Source of the DNA: Vairimorpha apis BRL 01 | Taxonomy: Eukaryota; Microsporidia; Nosematidae | DNA length: 39,847 nt | NCBI GenBank assembly: GCA_000447185.1 | Contig: KE647154.1 | Location: forward strand, 1-39,847 | Direction of reading: 5' to 3' | Shown: positions 31,195-39,847 of the stretch, one piece after another | How positions within the stretch are numbered: position 1 is the first letter of the stretch | Layout: each line of letters opens with the position of its first letter | Notes under the pieces: generated by a model | The model's database searches: none | Seen by the model: the letters and a program-made list of their open reading frames with translations, nothing else | What the model was told of the DNA's origin: nothing | Translations under genes and position numbers: made by a program

Positions 31195-32093
31195 TCAATA
31201 GGGATGCAAAATTATAATCATTTTTATGTTAATATTTTTTAAATAATATTCAAAATTTAATTATCACTGTAATATTTTTTTAGGTAAAAATAAGATTAAA
31301 ATTGTTGTAAAAATAATTAATAATTACTCCTTTTTTAACACTATTTTAATTATAATATACTCTAGAATAAATATAAAACATCATAATTTTTATCAAAATT
31401 TATTATATTAATTATTTAAAATTATTGATTTTTTTAAACAATCATATTATATTTATTTTGTTGATTTTTCTTAACTATAAATATAAAGAAAATATATGTT
31501 TATTAAAATATAAAAATTAGTAAATTATTGTATTAAAAAATTGTTTAATTACATAAAATTTATATATGAAAATAAAAATTGCAATATATTAATTTTTCTT
31601 TATTTATTTTTTACAGTAATATTTATATTTATATTTTTATTGTTGTATTTCAATTTAAGTTGTTTTTTTGTGCGTAAACTTATAACATAATCAAAATAAA
31701 AAAAAACTTATTTTTAAAAAATAAGTTTATAATCATTATAAAATTTCCTTTTTATCTAATTAAAAATATTTTTTATAATATTAATGGTTATATTTAAAAA
31801 GAAAATTTATATGTAAAAATTATTATCAAAACTGCATAATTATTATTCTACTTATCATTAAGTATTTTGTTTTTTTACAAATAATTAATGCAATATTTAA
31901 ATTTAGTAAAAAAGATAATTTTGAAATAAATAAATATTACTAAAAAACTACAAATGATTTTTATTTTCTAGATATATAATAAGTTTTATTTTTTATTAAT
32001 ATGTTTTACAATAAACATTATCGTTAATATTTATCTCTTTTATAACATAAGATATGTAATATCATTTTATAATTAAATTAAACTTTTTAACCC
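31195..32093. other. Divergent intergenic region, reductase-like gene / DPH2
   Basis: About 900 A/T-rich bases between two divergent starts, each with its own C-triplet. No other feature seen. Confidence 0.55.
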
Positions 32094-33028
32094 ATGCAAA
32101 TAAATTTTGAGAAATTGGATGGTTTATCTGAAATATGTATAATTGCATCAAAAGAATATGCACATTTAGTTCAAGAAATTTATGATAAAATTAAAATTTA
32201 TAATAACTTAATTAATGTTTTTATTTTAACATCAGATAGTATTATCTGTCCATTAAAACATCAGAAATTTGATCTAAGTATCATTTTAGGTGTTGAATGT
32301 CCAGAACATAAATTTATAAACTCTATATATTATAAAATAGCTTTAAACGATAAAGAAAAAATAAAATTAAAAAATATAAATCAGTAATATATGATAGTTT
32401 ATATTCCATGCAAAATAATCAACCATTAACAGATGAGGTTTTAATAGTCTCTAGAAATATTGATTTTTATAATTATTATAGTAAAAAATATAATTGTAAA
32501 TCTTTTTATGGTTTATGTGGGATGACTAAAATGGAGTTTTTATCAAAACGAATAAATTTATCAGAAATGTGTAAAAACAATAAAGTATATGCTATTATAT
32601 TTGTACATGAAATTTACATAAATTTAGCGATTAAGATTCAAAAAGCTTTACAACAAACAGGAAGATATGCTTATATCTTACATTTGAAAAATGTTAGAGA
32701 TACAAGGTTGATAACTTTAGAAAAAATTGACACTATAGTTTTAATAGATTGTCCTTCTTTTAACAATTTAGAAATTGATTTGCCACTCCCAATTTTAACT
32801 CCATCTGATTTGCAATACATACTATCTAAAAAATGGGATAGCTCATATGATCAAAATAGATTTGATTTCATAGTAAAAAATAATCAAAAGAGTATATGCA
32901 AATACGATGGCGCTGGTAAGTTAATATTAGAAAGTGAATTTTTTGGAATTCAATATGAAAGTAAGGAGAGAATTTTAGAAATACATGAAGGTAAACGAGG
33001 TATACCAAAGGAATATGAAAATGAGTAA
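32094..33028 (+). CDS. DPH2: Diphthamide biosynthesis protein Dph2 (single-base frameshift)
   Basis: Dph2 partners Dph1 in the first step of diphthamide formation on the histidine of elongation factor 2. AACCCATG marks the start at 32094. The first frame encodes about 97 residues, including CIIASKEYAHLVQEIYDKI and SIILGVECPEHKF, and then stops at 32387. Between 32354 and 32387 lie two A6 runs; one added A continues the protein in the frame that includes QPLTDEVLIVSRNIDFYNYY. This second part is the better diagnostic: ALQQTGRYAYILHLKNVRDT, then IDTIVLIDCPSFNNLEIDLP, then LPILTPSDLQYILSKKWDSS match Dph1/Dph2 domain 3. The C-terminal GIQYESKERILEIHEGKRGI resembles the final Dph2 block rather than Dph1. 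The joined protein is about 310 residues, shorter than most Dph2. Confidence 0.75.
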
Positions 33029-33043
33029 TAATATAAAAACCTT

Positions 33044-33175
33044 TTAATTTTCAAAAATTTTATCAAATTTATAATGAATTATTGTATTATCAACAAAATC
33101 ATCTATAAAAGTGCTATCGAACAATTCTGTATTGATTTTTTCGTCCAACTTATGGTGTTTTTCTTTTTGATGCAT
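33044..33175 (-). CDS. Possible small protein of 43 residues
   Basis: A CCC at 33189-33187 (sense strand) lies 11 bases before an ATG at 33175 that opens a charged 43-codon frame with KHHKLDEKINTELFDSTFID. The frame can also be entered from an ATG at 33247 without a C-triplet, which adds a hydrophobic stretch. The composition is less Phe/Leu/Ile-dominated than random A/T ORFs here. It is convergent with DPH2 (15 bases between the ends). No family is recognised, and it may be chance. Confidence 0.25.
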   Translation of the reverse strand: MHQKEKHHKLDEKINTELFDSTFIDDFVDNTIIHYKFDKIFEN

Positions 33176-34624
33176 AAGCTTTGTATGGGTAATTTTTTTT
33201 AAGATTATAAATATTATTATATTTAGGTCAAAATAATGAAGTAACATTTCATATTCAAAATGACTATATTAATGTTTATACTTTTTTTAATTCATTTTTT
33301 AATTTTATGTATATGATACATACTAACAAAAAGTATCATATTAACTAAGAGTAAAATTTAAGTTTGTCCGACTAAGAAATTTTACATACTTTCACTAACA
33401 TTTTATATATCTTAATTTTTTTAAACAAAAGATTTTTATTTTGGTTTCTTAACCTTTTATTAAATAAATAAATAAAAATATATATATAATATTTATGTAA
33501 TTTAATTTAACCTAAATTGTAAATGTAAAAAATACATTAGTACTGTTTTATAAATGAAAATAATACTAAAATTTAGTTTTTCTGAATGAACTTAGTGAGA
33601 AATTTAATAAACAAAATTATTATGTAAAATTGTAAAAAAATTCATATTTGATAATATTTCGCAATTAAAATAAAATACAATAACTTGAATAGATTTTTTT
33701 ATTAACAAAATAGAATACTAATATAAAATTAATATTAATTCAAATAAAATTTTCATTTAACGTTCAAAAACATTTTTTTATATAATGAATATTTTAAAGT
33801 TATTAAATGCAATAATTGTAGGAAAATTTAATTGTAAATACTTTAAAAAAATTTACATATTAACACAATTTGTTTTGTAAAAATAAAACGTGTTATTAAA
33901 TTTCAATTTTTTTTAAGATACTAAAAAAGTCTAAAATTTAGCTAGCTAGAGTCAAAAAATATAGCTCAATTTTAGCTTTAATCTATTTTTAAATTTATTA
34001 GAATAAAAAATTTTTTTTGATAACTAATTTATGTATTATTTAAAAAATATTTTGCATATTTATTAATTATAAATAAAAATAAGAAACTAAAATTTTTAAT
34101 TTCTTAAAAAATACGAAAATATACTAACAAATCATTTTTTTAATAATACATTGCATTCATTATAATTGGAGAAATAAAAAAATTAAATATTTTTCCTAAT
34201 ACAAAAAATCTTAAATTTTATATTGTCTTTAAATTACAAAGTTTATTTAATAATTTTTTATATTTATTAATATTTTATAAACTACAATTAAATATACTAT
34301 TATATTTAGATAATCAACTAAGATAAATTATGTTATTATCTTTGTTATATTAACATTATAATATTCACACTTTTTACATAGTGTTCTTTTATTTCACACA
34401 TCTTCATTTATGTAAAATTTTCAGTGTCTTAATTTAATTATTCGCTCTAATATTTACAAAATATTCTTTTGATTTTTAAAACATAAAATTATTATTATTA
34501 TTTTTAAATTTTAGTTTATATGTTGATTTTCAAAATTTAATTAATATTTATTTTTTAGATTTAAATAAATTTACATATCCTTTTTATTTTAAATTCTTTT
34601 AATATAATGTAACCCCTTAAAAAT
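33176..34624. other. Long gene-free A/T-rich region
   Basis: About 1.4 kb with no supportable gene or RNA. Confidence 0.6.
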
Positions 34625-35178
34625 ATGAATCTAGTTTTATTATTTTTTGCGTTAGTAATGAATACAACATCAAATGAATATTTAAATATTAAATCTGCAA
34701 TTGAAAATTTACATAAAAATACTTCTTATAGTACGTTTTATGAATTATTTGGAAGTTCAAGATTTACTAAAATTTCTAAAATACAAAAAAATTTTATGAA
34801 GATGCTTAGATCAAAAAAAGTTTGAACAATAAACTAGATCTAAAGCAGTCAAAACAATTGTTAACCACGAGTTTTGATATACTTAAAAGACACAGAAAAG
34901 AGTATGATAATATAATTAATAATTATTCGCTAATGATTGATGATTCAAGAAATTATAAAACAAGTAGAATTATAATTTTTTTGAGTTTTATTTCTGCAAT
35001 AGTTTGTTTTGATTTAATATACTTTTGTATTAGATTTATTAAGTATTCTAAAGGTAATAAAGTACAAAAATTAAAGAAAAAAGGTAAAAAGGCAGTTCAA
35101 ATTATACAAAACACATCTCCTAAACCTTTTTTTTATATGGTTTATTGTAAAATCATTTCTATGTTTAAAAAAAATTAA
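34625..35178 (+). CDS. Secreted/type I membrane protein of unknown function (single-base frameshift at an A7 run)
   Basis: AACCCCTTAAAAATATG marks the start. Residues 1-17 are a signal peptide (MNLVLLFFALVMNTTSN). The frame ends at 34825, just after the A7 run at 34813-34819. One added A continues the protein as SLNNKLDLKQSKQLLTTSF and on to a membrane helix (IIIFLSFISAIVCFDLIYFC) about 65 residues before the end, followed by a very basic cytosolic tail with KVQKLKKKGKKAVQ. The joined protein would be about 184 residues: lumenal helical part, one membrane span, basic tail. I do not recognise a family. The ATG at 34822 in the second frame overlaps the end of the first and is not needed. Confidence 0.55.
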
Positions 35179-36187
35179 AATTAAAATTTTTTTATTTTAT
35201 GTTATAAATTTAAATATTCTTAGTTTTTCTCTATATATAAAAATTGTTAAAAAATTAATATTTTGTAAAGATCATTATTGTATAGTCTTAATATAAAAAA
35301 TATTCATTTTAAATTTAAAAAATTGTAATTTTTATAAACAAATATAAAAATATAATATGTTTATTTGAATTTGTAATATATTTAATTTAAGAATTTTTAA
35401 TTTTATATTTAGTCGTAACATATAGATTAAAATATATCATTGTTGTATATTTATATAAAAATATTACTTATAAATAAATTTTATACAAAATTATTATTAA
35501 ACATTAAATTTAAATATTTTTATAAGTAAATTTAAGTTATAAAACAAATTTAAATATTTAAAGTATATATTTACTAAAACATTAATTACAATAAAATTTG
35601 AAAATTATCAATATTAAAAAATTTTATGTGAATAACAAAATAATTTTTTTTGCATGATTTACGTTTAAAATTTTTATTATACTTATTCTTAATATATTAT
35701 GAAATTTTTAAGTTAATTTTTTTTAATAATAAACCTTATAATTATTTTTTTTATATATTTAATTGAAAAAAGAAATTTTTTAATATTAAATTTTTTTCAA
35801 CAATATCGATAAATATAAAAAAACAAATATTATTTAGTTTTTTAATAAAAATTATAAATTATTCTAATTTATTTGTAAGTGCATTTCTAAAAAATTACCG
35901 CATAGAATTTCAATCAATATTTAAAAATATAAAAATTAATTAAAAGATAAATTGAAATTAAATATTTTTAAGCTATAAAATTTTATTTAATAATATACAT
36001 TTAAAAGATATTAATTATTAGCATAAAAAAATTTTCTTATAAATTTATAAAATTTAATTTTAAAATCTAAAAATACATTATATATATAAAAGTGTATTTT
36101 TATATTAAAATTATTTCTTTAAAACTTTACATAAAAATATCATTTTATAAATTAAACAGCTATAAACTTTTTGAAAGTAGACTATTT
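35179..36187. other. Gene-free A/T-rich DNA
   Basis: About 1.0 kb of A/T-rich DNA between convergent genes. No supportable feature. Confidence 0.6.
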
Positions 36188-36631
36188 TTATGGCAAATGA
36201 AATATTGCTCCTTCCGCTTCATCGTAATTTTTAAATATTTTAAAAAATTCAAAAAAATTGTAATTTTCTTTTTGTTTTACAATATATATATGGTATTTAC
36301 AAAGATTATAATAATTTTCTAAATTTTCAAGTTCAATTTGTAATGTATCAAGTTTTTTTAAATTAATAAGATCATCATTTGATTGCGATAAATTTAAATG
36401 ATTATTATAAGACTTAAGAATATTTTTATTTGGATTTAATTTCAAATTTTGTATTTCATTTTGCATACCTTCTATATGTGAATTCAAAAAAAATTCGATT
36501 CTTGAAAGAAAAAAATAATCATGTCTCAGTAAAAATTTTTTATCTTTTATTATATTTTGAAATAACATAATTATAGAATCTATCATTAGAAAAGGACAAA
36601 TAATTATAGATAATAAAAATAAAATGCACAT
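36188..36631 (-). CDS. Unknown protein with N-terminal membrane anchor or signal peptide
   Basis: TACCCATATG marks the start at 36631. The 147-residue protein begins with a strongly hydrophobic stretch (MCILFLLSIIICPFLMIDSI), then a hydrophilic helical region rich in Asn, Leu and Glu with LKKLDTLQIELENLENYYNL, which could form a short coiled coil. It ends with an FFEFFKIFKNYDEAEG segment. No catalytic motif or known family is recognised. The clear start signal and uninterrupted frame support a real gene. Confidence 0.5.
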   Translation of the reverse strand: MCILFLLSIIICPFLMIDSIIMLFQNIIKDKKFLLRHDYFFLSRIEFFLNSHIEGMQNEIQNLKLNPNKNILKSYNNHLNLSQSNDDLINLKKLDTLQIELENLENYYNLCKYHIYIVKQKENYNFFEFFKIFKNYDEAEGAIFHLP

Positions 36632-37436
36632 ATGGGTACAACAAAATCTTTAATAAATGTAATAATTTTGATTAAAATAAATAAAATTTAATATTTTTTA
36701 TTAATTTATAATAAATATCTAAAATTTTATATATATTTTAAATATTAAATATGCAGTAAAAATAAAAACATGACAATTTAAATTTTATATCATTTTTTTT
36801 AATCTATATTAATCCTTATAAATTAATTTATCAAAAATATAAAGTATAATTAATATATCTAGATTTTTATAAATATACAAAAATAAGTTTGTTGATCTTT
36901 AAATGTTTATAATCATTATAGTTACATATTTTAAGAAAATTAATCATTTGTTTGAATTTTATAATATGCTTGAATAAGAGTATTTGTATATTGTTGTAGA
37001 TACATAACACTATGCTATAATTATAATTTTTTTATATTAATATTTATTTTATTAAAATTTAACATATTTTCTAGTTATTATTTATACATTTTTTTAAAAC
37101 GTTTAATTCCAATTAAAAAAATTTATTTCAAAATGAATCAGTACAATTAACTTTATAAATTTTCATAAAAAAGTTTTACTTTTTTATTTATGTTTATATG
37201 TTGATATCACGATAATCAAATAAATATTAAATTTATTCTACTTATTTGCATTTATTATATCATATCTTTTATTTTGTACAAATTTAAATATCTTTTTACT
37301 TTTTAATGTTAAAAAAACACATTTATAAGTTTCATCACTGCTTTTTATACAACTTCTTCATAAACATTTTACAAAACTCTTTTTATGTAATTTAAAAACA
37401 ACTAAACATTTATTGTTTTAACAAAAAAATTAAAAG
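36632..37436. other. Gene-free A/T-rich DNA
   Basis: About 800 A/T-rich bases upstream of the unknown membrane gene and downstream of the APN2-like relic. Nothing supportable seen. Confidence 0.55.
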
Positions 37437-38689
37437 CTATAGAATAGATGATTTTTTTAGTTTAAAGTAGTCATTTAGATTATTTTTGATTTTAAGACAA
37501 TTGTCAAAATCATCTTCGATTTTAATAACTAATAAAACAAAAACAGGACAATGATCACTACCATATACATTATCCAAAATATCACTATACACTACAGATT
37601 TAAGTATTTTTATAGGTATAAGTATATAGTCAAGCCTAGTTCCAAGATTTTACATTTCTTAAAACTCAATTGAGTGTTACCAACAAGTATATTTTATATT
37701 AGTATGATATATTCTAAAAATATCAATATAATTTAATTTTAAAATTAACTTAATGAACCAATTTTCTCTGATATGTGCCATATAACAATAAAATCAAATA
37801 GAAGGAGAAGACACGAAATAATCTAATTTCGTTATACTTTTATAATTTCTTTCTATTAAATCGATATTATACTGATTTAAATTATAATTATTAATATTAA
37901 CAATCTTAATATCTTTTAAAAATTGTAAAGAATTTTTTAAAAAATTTAGATATAGAGAGTTAATTGAATTAAATAAGAAATATTGCATATTACTACCTAA
38001 AATTTTATATATATCAATTTCAATATCATATTCTATTGGAGTATCATTATTTAATATTTTCCAATTTTTTTAAAATTTATATCGTTTTCATCTTTAAAAA
38101 AATCAAAAGTTTCGATAATTTCGTTTGCTTCAATAGTTTTAGATTGTTCTTTTTCAATTAAAGTACATTCAAATATTTCTTTTCTTTTATATAACTTGAG
38201 ATATTCATTATAATATATATAATGATCAAACACGCTATAAACAGCATTAAAATCTCCAACTACTATCATATCATCAAATTTATTTATGAATTCTTTAATT
38301 TTTTCGTAAAATTCATATATAAACTTAAAATTTCCACCATCAACTGGAAAATACAAATTTAATAATTTAAAATTTTTGTGATCTGTCAGAATGCTTCTAC
38401 CATGATCACTATAGGGAACGATTATAGTATGTTTTCTACAATATAAACTTTTTTTAACTATTGTACTAACACCATAAATACCGTTTTTATATTTATTTAA
38501 ATTTGTGAATGTAATGTAATCTTTTAAATTTAAATTAGTGTGTATTTTTGTTTTAATTTCTTGTAGACACAAGATATCAACTTTTAATATGTTTAAAAGA
38601 TAATCGTTAAAACATAAATTGTGTTTTGTTTCTATATGTTTTATAAACGAGTTAATCCCATTTACATTAAAAGTTATTATCTTAATCAT
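37437..38689 (-). pseudogene. APN2: APN2/exonuclease III-like AP endonuclease, disrupted
   Basis: ATCCCCTATG marks the start at 38689. The first frame has the exonuclease-endonuclease-phosphatase motifs of base-excision repair AP endonucleases: TFNVNGI (6-12), LCLQEIKT (40-47), GRSILTD and VVGDFNAVYSVFDH. One added A in the A7 run (38065-38071) continues into a long Asn-rich insert that includes DYFVSS. Then, in that same frame, come an in-frame TGA (37794-37796), MAHIRENWFIKLILK, YIDIFRIYHTNIKYTCW, three in-frame TAAs (37677-37679, 37659-37661, 37650-37652), and finally LGTRLDYILIP and YGSDHCPVFVLL, the catalytic DH block. The block order IDxFR - YTCW - LGxRLDYIL - GSDHCP is that of APN2 (APEX2). 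Four stops plus one frameshift suggest a decaying gene, but the blocks are so well kept that error or recent loss is possible. Confidence 0.6.
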
Positions 38690-38720
38690 AGGGGATAGAC
38701 AAACAACGAATTAAATACAA

Positions 38721-38792
38721 GGGAGATTAGCTCAGTGGGAGAGCATTAGACTGAAGATCTAAGGGTCCCGGGTTCAATCCCCGGATCTCCCA
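38721..38792 (+). tRNA. trnF-GAA: tRNA-Phe (anticodon GAA)
   Basis: A 72-base cloverleaf without intron. The acceptor stem GGGAGAT pairs with ATCTCCC and the discriminator is A. The D stem is GCTC/GAGC. The anticodon stem TTAGA/TCTAA surrounds the loop CTGAAGA with anticodon GAA. The T arm is CCGGG-TTCAATC-CCCGG. A T4 run follows as a Pol III stop. It begins 31 bases upstream of the APN2-like start, on the opposite strand. Confidence 0.96.
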
Positions 38793-39229
38793 TACTTTTA
38801 TTAGATATGATTATTAAAATTGTAAATTTACAAATTTTTTTATATTTTTCATGTATATATTTTTAAATCTTTTTATTTATTAAATCATTAAAATACTCTA
38901 AAATTTATTCCATCTTAATAAAACTTAAATAAATTATTAATTTTTTTTGCTTATATATTCTTTTAATCATATCGGTCATTTTAAACTTTATAATTGAATT
39001 TAAATATCAGTTATTTTTTAAAAAATACTATATGCATTATTATCTAATTATAAAAATATAAAACTATAATTTTTTTGATCAAATATTAAAGATATTATTA
39101 TTTATAGTCTAAAGTTATGTATTATTTTAGGATTAAAAATTTAAAAAAAAATTTGTTTTTGAAATTAGAAAACATTTAAAATTTATTTTATATTAAAAAA
39201 ATATTGCAAAAAAATATATTATTAATATT
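38793..39229. other. Gene-free A/T-rich DNA
   Basis: A/T-rich DNA without supportable features. Confidence 0.55.
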
Positions 39230-39600
39230 GTCAATAGATGAACCTACTCTTATAGTACGGAATCCTAAATCGATTAACTAAATAAGTTATTATTCTGTTT
39301 TATTTAATATTCCCGACTTCCATATTTTAATCTATTTTATATTTGACAGATTGGATTGTATTTAATTTATATTTGTTTTAGAAGATGTTATTTATGCTAA
39401 TTTTACATTTTATATTTCTTATTTTATATTTTGAATAGATTCGACATCTTTAATTTATGTCAAACTATTTATGTAAAATAACCATTTAATATTATTATCG
39501 GTCAGCAAATAATTATAATAAAACGTAATTATCTACTCCTTCTATTATTTATGATCAGACCTCACATCTGATCACAAATATTATTCGTAAATCCAAAAAA
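39230..39600. mobile_element. GC-richer islet, possible degraded mobile-element or LTR remnant
   Basis: Composition shifts here: motifs such as CCTACTCTTATAGTACGG, TTCCCGACTTCC, TATCGGTCAGC and CTACTCCTTCT stand out from the flanking DNA. No frame is open for long on either strand. A perfect 8-bp hairpin lies at 39552-39574. Nothing in it is recognised as a known element, so the call rests on composition and lack of coding sense only. Confidence 0.25.
39552..39574. repeat. Perfect inverted repeat (8-bp stem, 7-base loop)
   Basis: TGATCAGA at 39552-39559 and TCTGATCA at 39567-39574 are exact reverse complements around the loop CCTCACA. Its G+C content makes chance occurrence less likely than for the many A/T palindromes here. 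Function unknown. Confidence 0.6.
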
Positions 39601-39847
39601 TTTTGAAATTTTAAATTATTAATACATGTTGTCTAATTATAAAAATATAATAAAAAAGAGTCAATGATAATTATATTATATGTTTTCAATAAAATTTTTA
39701 TTAAGTAGATTATAATATAGCTAATGTTTTTATTTTTTATAATTTAAGAATAGTAATAATAAGGAAATCAAAAATTTTAAAAATATATTTTATAATATTT
39801 GAATTTTAATTGAAAAATTTTACAATTAATTTTTGTATTGATCTATT
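39601..39847. other. Gene-free A/T-rich DNA to window end
   Basis: No supportable feature. Confidence 0.55.

Noticed and set aside
36092..36322. 76-codon plus-strand frame at the end of the unknown membrane gene
   Set aside because: Low-complexity Phe/Ile/Lys/Tyr composition, no C-triplet, overlaps a minus-strand gene with a clear start signal.
37655..37679. Possible 23-base intron (GTAACA to TTAAG) in the APN2-like relic
   Set aside because: Removal creates a stop codon at the junction and does not restore LGTRLDY in frame.
1..39847. CRISPR arrays, operons or bacterial-type systems
   Set aside because: No regularly spaced repeats, Shine-Dalgarno sites or bacterial genes are seen; the gene content is eukaryotic.

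Overview
The window reads as nuclear DNA of a microsporidian, a reduced fungal-lineage parasite; the species cannot be named from the sequence. The evidence is: small eukaryotic genes (delta-COP, RPB6, H2B, RPL26/uL24, CstF-64, DPH2, GPN2) with shortened proteins and no visible introns; a compact U2 snRNA; very high A+T (roughly four-fifths by eye); and a C-triplet or C-quartet a few bases upstream of most start codons, as described for microsporidian genes. Gene density is low for the group because genes are separated by 0.3-1.8 kb of A/T-rich DNA in which I see no features.

Layout. 1-2520: gene-poor, with one GC-richer retroelement fragment at about 1262-1519. 2521-6668: delta-COP, RPB6, a probable V-ATPase subunit e, an acidic beta-propeller protein (candidate Utp18) and a degenerate SUMO-E1-like protein. 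8319-9180: a secreted unknown protein broken by two frameshifts. 9971-12882: RPL26, CstF-64/Rna15 and a membrane-anchored ER thioredoxin/PDI protein. A 20-N assembly gap follows at 13475-13494. 14577-18191: a tandem pair of SulP/SLC26-like transporters. 19981-20685: a CUE+Smr protein (Cue2-like). 22019-24613: a small secreted thioredoxin paralogue, histone H2B, a two-HMG-box protein and a divergent unknown gene, then tRNA-Arg(ACG). 25832-29565: an SLC35C2-like transporter, U2 snRNA, GPN2 directly downstream of it, and a RING-CH membrane protein. 30653-35178: a steroid-reductase-like protein (polyprenol reductase candidate), DPH2 and a secreted single-pass membrane protein. 36188-38792: an unknown membrane-anchored protein, an APN2-like AP endonuclease relic and tRNA-Phe(GAA). 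Another GC-richer islet with a hairpin lies at about 39230-39600.

Functions cover transcription and RNA processing (RPB6, GPN2, CstF-64, U2), translation and its quality control (RPL26, DPH2, the Cue2-like protein, tRNAs), the secretory pathway (delta-COP, PDI-like proteins, V-ATPase e, polyprenol reductase, RING-CH, SLC35), chromatin (H2B, HMG) and transporters. No operon or dedicated new system is evident.

The most striking pattern is that nine genes each need one or two single-base additions, nearly always in an A or T run, to stay in frame, and every event has the same sign. This is either systematic homopolymer undercalling or, less likely, transcriptional slippage. It means several apparent gene breaks should not be taken as real without reads or RNA.
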